A stretch of DNA of 64,000 bases, taken from the NCBI GenBank assembly GCA_022496205.1, contig WTXD01000040.1, positions 124,001 to 188,000 on the forward strand, in the 5' to 3' direction. Below, piece after piece: positions 56,180 through 64,000 of this stretch. The translations under genes and the position numbers were made by a program. The notes below the pieces were generated by a model, which was not told the DNA's origin, did not search any database, and was given only the letters and a program-made list of their open reading frames with translations. The DNA is from Gloeopeniophorella convolvens. Lineage: Eukaryota > Basidiomycota > Agaricomycetes > Russulales. How positions within the stretch are numbered: the first letter of the stretch is position 1; each line of letters opens with the position of its first letter.

Positions 56180-56935
56180 TCAAATACTGAGTATATGCGC
56201 ACCATTCGTGACCCATGAATCTTTACCAAGCCCAATCGCATCAAAGCTTTTCCCACTCCGAGTTCGCCGCTCCCGCAACACCTCTACCGTGTCCAGGTTG
56301 ATGAGCTTCTCGGACGGCGGCGGGGACCCCTCTACCCAACCCTTCCAACCCTTCCGTGCTGCGGTGCGCTTCTTGCGGGGACGAGGCGGCGCGGAGCCGG
56401 ATCCATCCGGCTCATCGAAGTCGGAGTCCTCGCCCGGAGTGCGCGGACGCTTGGACGACGTCCGCGATGTGCTGGACGAGATGGAGGGGCCAGGAGTGGT
56501 CGGGGGCGACGAGGGCATCGGAGGCGGCGTAACCGATACGGAACGCTGTGCCGTTACAAGCTGCAACACGGGCCGGGAGCCCCAGGACGAGGAAGACGGC
56601 GCATCGAAAAGGAAGTCTCTGGAGCGGATGGGATCGTCGGGGATAGGGAAGGTGGTGTCGTGGAGAGGGTCGGAGTCACCGTGAACGGGCTCATCGTGGA
56701 TGAGTTTGGCCCTCTTCCGCGCCCTGTCGCGCACCTTCTTCTCCTTGCGCTTCTCGCGCTTCAAATTGTCGACTGGCTCGACTGCTGCGTAGCGGGGGAC
56801 CCCGTTGAGAAGGCTGGTCAGGACATCACGGGGAGGACGGGGGTCGAAATCGCCGGCAAAGACAGAAGTAGCGGTGCGTCGGCGACGTTTGTAGGGCGGG
56901 ATGGCGGCAGGATGGAGTGGGAGCATAACGGCCAT
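56180..56935 (-). CDS. Conserved-looking nuclear-type basic/Ser-Pro-rich protein, unknown function
   Basis: This is a single open frame of about 250 residues starting MAVMLPLHPAAIPPYKRRRR. A basic helix (DNLKREKRKEKKVRDRARKR) could be a nuclear signal. The middle is Ser/Thr/Pro-rich (SVSVTPPPMPSSPPTTPG) and followed by PRPRKKRTAARKGWKGWVEG. The end contains TVEVLRERRTRSGKSFDAIG and stops at 56180. No enzyme domain or known family was recognised. The ATG at 56935 is chosen because a TATA box lies just upstream; an in-frame ATG at 57007 would lie upstream of that box. Unlike many neighbours it seems to be intronless. Confidence 0.65.
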   Translation of the reverse strand: MAVMLPLHPAAIPPYKRRRRTATSVFAGDFDPRPPRDVLTSLLNGVPRYAAVEPVDNLKREKRKEKKVRDRARKRAKLIHDEPVHGDSDPLHDTTFPIPDDPIRSRDFLFDAPSSSSWGSRPVLQLVTAQRSVSVTPPPMPSSPPTTPGPSISSSTSRTSSKRPRTPGEDSDFDEPDGSGSAPPRPRKKRTAARKGWKGWVEGSPPPSEKLINLDTVEVLRERRTRSGKSFDAIGLGKDSWVTNGAHILSI

Positions 56936-56962
56936 AATATGAGGACGAGGACGGGAGGGGGG

Positions 56963-56970
56963 TTTATATA
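56963..56970 (-). promoter_or_regulatory. TATA box of the 56180-56935 gene
   Basis: On the minus strand this reads TATATAAA, 28 bp before the ATG at 56935. Such close spacing implies a very short leader, or that translation starts at the Met of MLPLHPA, three codons on. Confidence 0.55.
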
Positions 56971-59477
56971 TCCCAGGTGTTGGGTGAAGCGGAGCGTGGT
57001 GGCCCAATAATTGGCGAGTGAACGCCGGCTGTTATACTCAAACGGCAGTTTGTGGAACGTAAATAATTACCCACAAATCGACACGTGGTTTTGTTTACCA
57101 TTTTCCCAGACCCCCACTGGCTGGCCGCGCCAGGCCGCGCCCCCGTCCCGCTGCCGGCCGCCCACCGCACAGAAGCCTCCCTCCGATTATCAGAAGCTCC
57201 ATTCTACACGTCCCATCCACGCTTCCTCTCCTTCAGGGTCCTCCGCGCCCTCCCGCTGCGAATATTATCGCTCGGATCTCTCTCCCCACGTAACTTTAAT
57301 TTTTCTAGCTTATACGCGACGCATCCTCCCCCCCGCGTGGCCCGCTTCTCATCCCCCTTGTCCACCCTCTGTACCAGCGGGGCCTCCCCTGCCTCGCGCC
57401 TGTTGCTGTGGAGACACACCACCGTGTCCGTCAGCGGCACCCCAGCTGGGCGCCGGATCTCCCAGGCCCGACAACTTGGGCCGCGGGATATCCCCTTGCT
57501 GTCAGTGCGGCTAACCGTCTTTGGGGTCTTGAGCGCCCTTACTTTCCTGCGATGCGAACACAGTGCGGACCTAGGAAGCCTCTCGGTGTCTTCCTTCGAC
57601 CACCTATACCTGGCTTTTACTGCTAGCCCCCGATTTTCGGACGCTGCGTACCTCTGTGGGTGACTCCATGTGGCAACTCGACGACTTCTTGCGGGCAAAT
57701 GGTAACTCTGGGCCTTAGCCTTGGTCATCGGGAATCTCCAGAGCGGCGTACCGGCGTGACCCCGAGTAGGGACCACTGGCACACGTTTCCTGACCGCCTT
57801 CGTGATCACTCGCGAGACTGCTATTCCTAGCCCGTCTTTTTCTCACACTCAGGAACCGCGAGCTCGTTGCCCACCGCTCCATTCCTATTAATGGCTTGTC
57901 TACGATGGGTTAATTGGAATGGGCGGTATCATGAGCTCTCATCCAAGTGATTCTGGGCCATCAACATCACGCTACCATCATCCTCCCCCGTATCCGTCAA
58001 ATTGGTGAATCCTCCACTCGGCTAGGAACTTCTTTACGGAACGGGTCCGGCCCCTGTCTGCCCCACTCGGACACTCTTGATCCTCCGTAAATGGCCACTT
58101 AACGGTATTGCCTTGACCCCCGCCCCATTCAGTCTGAACTTTGATTCGTCTTCGTCGATCGCTCATGTGTTCTCAGCGCTCTTGGCTTCTTGGACCCTCC
58201 ATTCCTCCAGTCACAGAGCGCGATAGCCATGCGTCGGATTTCTTCCGATTCAGCGACAGGTCCGCAAAGTCCCGCTATCGTAGACTTCTTCGGAGAGTGC
58301 CCCACCGCAGATCCGTCTCCCATGACTAGCATCATTTTGTCCAAGTAAGTTACAATTCTCTTATTCGCTTTGTAGCAGCTCATTGGGATCGAGGGTCTGT
58401 CCAGGTTCTTTGTTCTCGTCTCTGGTCTTCACCCATGTGCCACAAACCTACTGAGAATATTCTAGACCAAAGAATCAAATATTACTAAATATCTCAATTC
58501 AAAGCGCCATTACCCCAACCGGCTTATTCTTATGCCCCTCTGCTCCAGAACGAGCTGCTGAGATGTTATTTCGCCACACTGGTCGGGTCTTAGGGCTCGG
58601 TTGTGGTTATGCATGTAGGCGGCCGGCCATCCCACCGCAGGCGCCTGGCCCCGTCTTTGAGCGTGATGGTACACCGGGAAGCAATCCAGCGCTGTGATCA
58701 GCGAGCTTAATGGGAAAATGCTCCCGTTGCAGCGGGCCGATCTAACAAGCCAAAGATCTGCTCAGCCCCGAGGCGGTGCAGGTGAAGGCCTGTGGCACAC
58801 ACGGCCCCAACCTGAGGTGTCTGTGGCCAGAGCTGGGGAGGCGGCGTGAAGGTTTGCAGGGCCCGCCGCAATGCTCCCGCAGGAGATGAGGCACGGATGC
58901 CCATTTTCTGCGGGCTCTCCGCGGCCGGCGACCTCAGTGCCCTAATGACGCCTCCATCAGCAGCCGCCAGGCCCGCCTGTTCTCGGTTATCCCCTTGGCC
59001 CACGGGCGGGTGCCATTATCCTTTGTCTTACGCCCCGCGCCGCCATTAGCGTTTGAGGAATAGCTTTTATGATGCGCCTCCGCGCTACGACCAATGTTAG
59101 GAAGCGCCTTCCGGGGCCTGTGCTTAATTTGCTTGCATCCGCGCTTCTGATGATGTGCCAAAACGTGTGCTTTCACGAAGCATGCTGTAGGCCTGTCACA
59201 ACCACCATAGTTGGCGCGGCCGTGGTGCTACTAGGATGACGCACGCCCCGCCGTCCGGAACAATAACAACCGGGAACGTGTGCGATGCGGTCCAGGCGCT
59301 GAGGCTGCCCATCATGTGTCCCACCACGCGTTAAAAATGGCATCGAGTAATGCAGACACACGACTGCGTCAGCCGAAGATCACACACCACCGATCGGTCA
59401 CCTTCCGCAATGTACCCACTTCGCAGGCGCTTCGCGCCTGCTCTCGGCGCCCCTTGCTCAAGAACGCAAAAAAAGGA
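56971..59477. other. Gene-poor stretch
   Basis: About 2.5 kb shows many overlapping open frames on both strands (57085-57663 plus, 57204-57809 minus, and others) with no recognised motif. No tRNA, 5S or spliceosomal RNA was identified by eye. Coding status cannot be decided from the sequence; I see no supportable gene. Confidence 0.4.
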
Positions 59478-59576
59478 TTCCCATTAGCCGACTCGAACGA
59501 CTGACCTCGTCATTACGTAATTGGATTCAGGAACTCAAGTACTAGTGACGCGCTCTACCAGCTGAGCTAAACGGGA
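59478..59576 (-). tRNA. tRNA-Thr (anticodon AGU) with 26 nt intron
   Basis: The minus strand folds fully. The acceptor stem is TCCCGTT with AATGGGA, the D arm GCTC...GAGC, the anticodon stem CGTCA with TGACG, and the anticodon loop C-T-AGT-A. A 26 nt intron (59514-59539) follows position 37, as in nuclear tRNA introns. The T arm reads AGTCG-TTCGAGT-CGGCT, with the discriminator A at 59478. The anticodon AGT lies at 59541-59543 and would read Thr ACU (and ACC after inosine modification). Internal A and B box sequences are intact. Confidence 0.92.
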
Positions 59577-60088
59577 GTGCATGGGATTCAGCAGGTGTGT
59601 CGTATGCAATGCTCACTAGCCTGTTGGCATGCGATCGCGCAAGCCTCGCACCTGCGACGTTTGATGTCGGGGAAAGAAATGTTAATCGTTCTAGTGCGGA
59701 GTGCTGCGCACCACGCCCATCGCTCCACCCTATTTTTTTCTCCGCTAACGGCCCCCGCCGCCCGAATGTGCGGTCAGATCCTTTGTGGGAGGACGAAGCA
59801 CACTACCACCCTGGCAACGTGTGGACGCCGCAAGCTTAGCGCGCGCCAACCCGGCTCATGCACAGCAAAAGAACCTATTCGCAGATCGGTCCCGGAACTC
59901 ATAAATTACCGGACGGTTGTCCTAGGACACTACGCCAGTAGCACACGGACCGCAAGGGCTTCTTCCCGACCTGGGCGTTGCTTCCATTTCCATGGGTGTT
60001 CTGAGATACAGCACGTAGCCGAAGGATACAGCTAGGGCAACACAATATTGACGCGGTTAAAAATCCCGCTGGGCTGCGCACACGGCGC
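59577..60088. other. Intergenic
   Basis: This lies between the tRNA and the stop of the four-helix membrane protein gene. Open frames at 59577-60035 have no motif support. Confidence 0.4.
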
Positions 60089-60764
60089 CTAGTCGGTCTT
60101 CCTCATCATCTGCGTGAACGCGACCGTGCCCTGCCACCAGGTGACAAAACCGAGGCCCAGCAGGCCATGCAGGCCACCCCACAGGACTTCGGGTGTAAAT
60201 TTGTACCTGCGTGCGGCAGAAACCGGTCAGCACGGCATATAGGGGTGGGGGTGAGGCACTGACGTCTCAAATAACGCGCCAAAAGAGAACGGGATGAAGC
60301 GCGGCGACTGGAAGAGCACGGTCGACACGATACTGTGGTACACGCAGAGACCGATCGCAAGTGCGCGCTTGCCGGGGAGGAACTCTGTGATGAGCGTGGT
60401 TAGTGGCTGGCAGGTGCCACGTATGTGCGGCGGCGACGCACCTGGCAGGGGATAGACGAGGAACGCGGCGAGGCAAACGCCAAGCACGAGCGTGGCGTAC
60501 AGCTGCGGGACCAGATCAGCGTTAGCGGTGAGGGCGTAGCAGCGCGCGGACGACGCACCTTGAGTATCACGAGAGTCGTGTTGTTCAGCTGGAGGAACGG
60601 GAGCGACGTGGGGGCCCAGATGCCCTGGATGCCGAGCGGCACCTCGAGGGCGATGTGGAGTAGGAACACTGCAGAGCTGGCGCGTCCGCAACAGTCAGTC
60701 GACACCGATAAAGGTGTATAGGTTACTGGCAGACGTACAGAGGGCTGTGTCCGGGCTGCGACAT
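60089..60764 (-). CDS. Four-helix integral membrane protein, unknown function
   Basis: Short exons splice in frame: MSQPGHSPL|SAVFLLHIALEVPLGIQ, GIWAPTSLPFLQLNNTTLVI, then LYATLVLGVCLAAFLVYPLP, then EFLPGKRALAIGLCVYHSIV to FSFGALFET, then YKFTPEVLWGGLHGLLGLGF, ending FTQMMRKTD at 60089. Four hydrophobic segments of about 20 residues are visible, with small loops and no signal peptide. Total length is about 145 residues. No family was recognised; small four-helix proteins of this type occur in many Agaricomycetes. The 5' model, a 26 nt first coding exon, rests on a good donor (GTACGT) and acceptor (CGCCAG). Confidence 0.72.
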
Positions 60765-61445
60765 GGTGATGGGAGAGAGAGAAAATGCGCACACGTCGAC
60801 CGACGGGCGGTCAGGGACGCCAAAAGGGCTCCGAAGATCTCAGATTGACAGTCTCGCGTGCTCGTCCTACACCGTGAGATCCGATCGCCATCTTGAGAAG
60901 ATCTTATCGTCGCCAACGTCAGAGTGACACTCAGGCTCGAGCCGTCTCAGACAGGAATGAATGGAGATAATCATATTGTCTACACCAAAGATAATTGAGG
61001 CAGGCGACATATAGCCCCGGTGTCGTATAGTTGGGCAGAGTCCCGACGTTGTCTCACCCGTCGAGGCGGGCGGTTCTTGCGTTGTTTCTCACGGTCATAA
61101 AACCAGGGCTGTATACTTATCTTCTACCATTTGTGCGTGTCAGCGTATCGCCGGAGGGTTGAGAACAGCGTAGTATGGTGCACAGATTCACAATATCTTC
61201 TTACGCATACAGACTTGCTGTGGGACGGACAGCCGCGCAGCAGGACTGTATGCACCGCTCAGGAGACGTGAAGGGAATATTTTGCACCGCTGGGACGTGT
61301 CAAAAAAGTTCCGCCCATCGCTCTACGTATGCAGGGGTCCCGTAGAAACGCAGCCTGGCTCGGTTCTTCAATACAAATACATATTGGGCACAGCATGCTG
61401 CTCCATGGTACTTGGGCTTTCCATTCGGGCCTTACGCGCATTGAC
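60765..61445. other. Intergenic
   Basis: This lies upstream of the four-helix protein gene and before possible exons further right. No coding or RNA feature could be supported. Confidence 0.4.
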
Positions 61446-62473
61446 TCATACGAGGTAATCGACATCCCACTCGCCTCCGAAAACATTCAAATTGTTTGCA
61501 GAATTAATGTTTCCGTGCTCGATGGGTGGCAACAGGTCAAACGGATCGTGGGGAGGAACACAGGGCGAGGCCGATGTTTCCCACCCAACAGGGAGCCGTC
61601 CGACATTAGATGAATTTCGGGACCAAGCATCTCCAGGTGGCTCGCGTGACGTGCGGGGGGTAGGTTATAGAGCCTTAGAGGCGTTTGAGCGGCCGTGAAA
61701 CGGAAGAGAAGCGTCCAGGAGTTACATCCCCCGGGCCATGGCAGGTTGTGTCTCATCTGTGCTAGCTCTGGACCAGGACGCAGCTCGCGGACAATAAGCA
61801 ACGATATGCTAAATGACATGGGAAAGCTGGACGAAGCGCCGGGCGCGACCTGGCGGTATCGCGGAGAAGAGAGTATCGGCGGGGGCCTGACAGGTGATCA
61901 TTAAGCTCAGGAAGCCTCCCAGCCTAACGGCAGCTGCTGGCATCACGACACACTGGAACGAACATATCAGTGGACGATCTTCCGAAACAGTGCGCGCGGC
62001 AGCTGACCTCCAGGAAGCTCTCCGCGCACGTCCTTCGTCCGAGAGAGGAGAGTGTAGTGGGGCCCCGTGAGCATGAGGCCGCTTCGGACCAGCGTAGCAG
62101 CTTCAGTGGCTGCTTCTGGCAACTCATTCTTCGGTTTCTACGAGCGTGACACATCGTCATTCGTCCGTGGTCCGGAGCATGATATGTTATTTTTATTGCG
62201 GCACATGGGCTGTTAGGCTGTAAGGCGGGCCAGTGATCCATTGTAGAACGCGCAGTCTTGTGCAGTGGCCGCTGCTACGAGCTGCTGCCTAGTCAGGTGC
62301 ATAGACACGAGGAGCCGAGCGAATCCAATTTCATATCCCAGAAGACAGAGGAAGGGGGTATCATCTTGTGTGGCGGACGCAGATCGGAGTTTGGGGCCAG
62401 GAGCGTCCACGCGGGAATAATTGGCCAGCCTAGACACGGAGGTGGAACGGAAGAAGGTGGCGGAAGACGACAA
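61446..62473 (-). CDS. Possible unrecognised multi-exon gene (orphan exons)
   Basis: Three minus-strand stretches read like protein although no model is secure. The first, 62473 to about 62213, contains RSASATQDDTPFLCLLGYEI. The second, at about 62010-62130, contains ELPEAATEAATLVRSGLMLT, GPHYTLLSRTKDVRGELPG. The third, about 61670 to 61446, contains PVGWETSASPCVPPHDPFDL, LPPIEHGNINSANNLNVFGG and EWDVDYLV then a stop. The last has the look of a natural acidic C-terminus. No family was recognised, and frame and splicing between blocks are not established. It may be a real gene, a decayed one, or coincidence. Confidence 0.3.
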
Positions 62474-62729
62474 CTGGAGGCAAACAGGCTACTCGGCGTC
62501 GGAGAGAGGGAAAGAAAAAAAATAGCAGATCAGTCGGTGTCGCACAAAGGAAGTTTATCGTGAAACCATACACAAGTTGCAGAATATGCCGTCGGGAAGC
62601 TCGCTACAAACAAATACCCTCTTCAAGAGGTCGACAGCATAATACTAATCTTCACAACACAGACGACTGCGCCTCACGCGCACCAACCTCTCCTCGCTGC
62701 CCTAAGGCGACGCTGCAATATCAGTATTG
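62474..62729. other. Intergenic
   Basis: This contains the 3' flank of the bHLH gene. No further feature was seen. Confidence 0.4.
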
Positions 62730-63997
62730 TTACTCTGCCATGTCCTCGTCACCCTCGTCCACGTCATACGTGCTCGCACCTCGACGCCATGGCCCAATCT
62801 CGCCCTGGTCGACGTCCCGTTCGAGGTCGAGCTCCTCAGCGCCTTCCTGCCAGATTTCCTCACTCACGAGCCCGCGTAAGCGATATACCTCGCGACGGAG
62901 TGCGGCCATCTCGGTGTCGCGCTTCGAAACCTTCTCCTTCAGCACACGGATGTAGTCGTTTCCGCAGCGCAGAAGTTGCAGCTTGCTTATACCGCGATTG
63001 GGTCCATCTGCATTGCCTCGTGGTGGACCACGTGGAGGCATAGCGCCCGGCAGAACGGGCTCATCAGGGTAGCCTTCTTCTGTCGGCAGCGGGATGGGAG
63101 GCAGAAGTAGACGAAGGTCGTCGAAAGTTGTCTTGAGCGAGTCGCGGCGCTTCTGCTCGGCCGCCTTATGCGACGTTTTGCGAAGGACAGGCGATGACAC
63201 GGAGGACGACGCGAGAGCGTTCGAGGTATACACATTGCCAGCTAGCAAGAACACATCAGAACTCTAGTTTCCGTGAGACAAGCACTAATTTTACCTGGAA
63301 GGATAGGCTTCAAACTTGGACTGACAAGTGGTATGCCAGGTCCCTTTTTGACAGCAGGCACGGAAGTGGACGCGTCCTTCCCACGAGCGGAGGACTTGCT
63401 CTTGCCATCATGTTTGACGGCGGGAGGAGGTCCGAGGCCGCTATTAATGCCGAGACCACCAAGGTTCATGATGCTGGCTGGCGTGACTGGCGTTATGTTC
63501 TGAACGGACTCTGTAGCGCCACCAGGCGACGAGTTCAAGGTAGGAACATTTTTGGAGGAAGATGGAGGATTCGCCTCGGGTTGCGTTGCGGGAGGAGCGG
63601 GCGGGGGCATCGACAGATCCACGGGCGAGGGGCTGTCGCCAGGCACATCACCGCTGATGCTGCCCTTGCGTCCTCCAGGACGAATGAGCGGCGTCGATGA
63701 TGCAGACTTTGTTCCACGTGCAGAACGCTTGGCGGAAGCGACGCGCGGCGTAGGCGAAGGTCGTTGTCGTGAGGGCTTTGTTTGGTCTTCCTCGCGAGGA
63801 GACGCGGTGCGTTTGTTGGGTCGGGGGTGGGAATTTTCCGGCTTATATGCATCCATCCATGGGCTCAAAGGCGAAAGGTCGAAGTCTAGGTCTCCAGGAG
63901 AGGGGAGGGGTATAGGTGGCGTTGTACTAAAGACGATATTGGCAGGCGCCGTGCGAGCTGCATGCGGGGCAGACATGTGGTGAGGAGGGAGATGCAT
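62730..63997 (-). CDS. bHLH-type transcription factor (may extend past the window edge)
   Basis: Exon 1 runs from 63997 (MHLPPHHMSAPHAARTAPAN) through a Ser/Pro-rich region (PSPGDLDFDLSPLSPWMDAY) to SLKPILP. It joins through an intron (63239-63295) to AGNVYTSNALASSSVSSPVL. The bHLH domain follows: HKAAEQKRRDSLKTTFDDLR for the basic region and helix 1, a long loop of about 45 residues rich in Pro and Gly, then ISKLQLLRCGNDYIRVLKEK for helix 2. A leucine-zipper-like extension (TEMAALRREVYRLRGLV) leads to an acidic tail ending DEGDEDMAE at 62730. His/Glu/Arg at basic-region positions predict E-box (CANNTG) binding. The long loop is unusual for animal bHLH but known in fungal ones. The target genes are unknown. 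The first Met is 3 bases from the window edge, so more 5' sequence may exist. Confidence 0.87.
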
Positions 63998-64000
63998 ATC

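Noticed and set aside
57085..57809. Overlapping open frames on both strands
   Set aside because: Neither shows a motif, codon preference or splice partner that could decide between them.
1..64000. CRISPR arrays, rRNA genes, complete transposons or a biosynthetic cluster
   Set aside because: No spaced repeat array, rRNA segment, transposase, reverse transcriptase, PKS or NRPS motif was seen; the P450s, FMO and FDH are not arranged as a single cluster.

Overview
This window looks like nuclear DNA of a basidiomycete fungus, most likely an Agaricomycete (a wood-decay type is plausible). The genes are GC-rich and cut by many 50-60 nt introns with GT..AG ends and CTNAC/CTAAT-like branch points. 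The gene content fits as well: DUF6535 membrane proteins, tandem cytochromes P450, formate dehydrogenase, a Gin4/Hsl1-type kinase, an interferon-inducible 6/27-like small membrane protein and a CSC1-family channel. No bacterial, viral, CRISPR or complete transposon feature was seen. Genus and species cannot be read from the sequence alone.

Layout. 0-16 kb: an auxin-efflux-carrier-like transporter and a kelch protein diverge from a 290 bp promoter region. They are followed on the minus strand by two DUF6535 membrane proteins that bracket an NAD+-dependent formate dehydrogenase, and by a CSC1/OSCA-like channel. A plus-strand relic of protein-L-isoaspartate methyltransferase (PCMT) sits inside this block. 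17-26 kb: a syntaxin-6/Tlg1-type SNARE (minus), then a run of plus-strand genes: a PHD+chromodomain protein, a small hydrophilic protein with a good TATA box, a flavin-dependent monooxygenase, and a FYVE-SAP-RING protein resembling animal CARP/RNF34 ubiquitin ligases. 26-34 kb: two paralogous P450s in tandem (minus). 34-39 kb: a SWI3/RSC8 chromatin subunit and a mitochondrial helical-repeat-like protein share a 150 bp divergent promoter. 40-49 kb: a single-pass membrane glycoprotein (minus), a Gin4/Hsl1-like kinase (plus), an IFI6/27-like gene flanked by direct repeats (plus), and a MGRN1-like RING ligase whose RING is split by a long insertion (minus). 49-64 kb: housekeeping genes RPL28 (uL15), RPB11 and MTG1, some small unknown genes, an intron-containing tRNA-Thr(AGU), a four-helix membrane protein, and a bHLH transcription factor at the right edge.

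A theme across the window is that well-conserved proteins are interrupted by apparent one-base deletions: the auxin carrier, both DUF6535 genes, the FYVE-SAP-RING protein, the kinase and probably the SWI3 C-terminus. All but one junction need a base to be restored, and many lie in C/G runs of very GC-rich exons. This suggests consensus error in a long-read assembly more than mass pseudogenisation. Genes such as formate dehydrogenase, RPL28, RPB11, CSC1 and MTG1 splice cleanly.

Functionally the block is a mixed euchromatic segment of housekeeping, signalling, ubiquitin and oxidative-metabolism genes and not one cluster. All intron-exon models here are by eye and exact splice sites are provisional.
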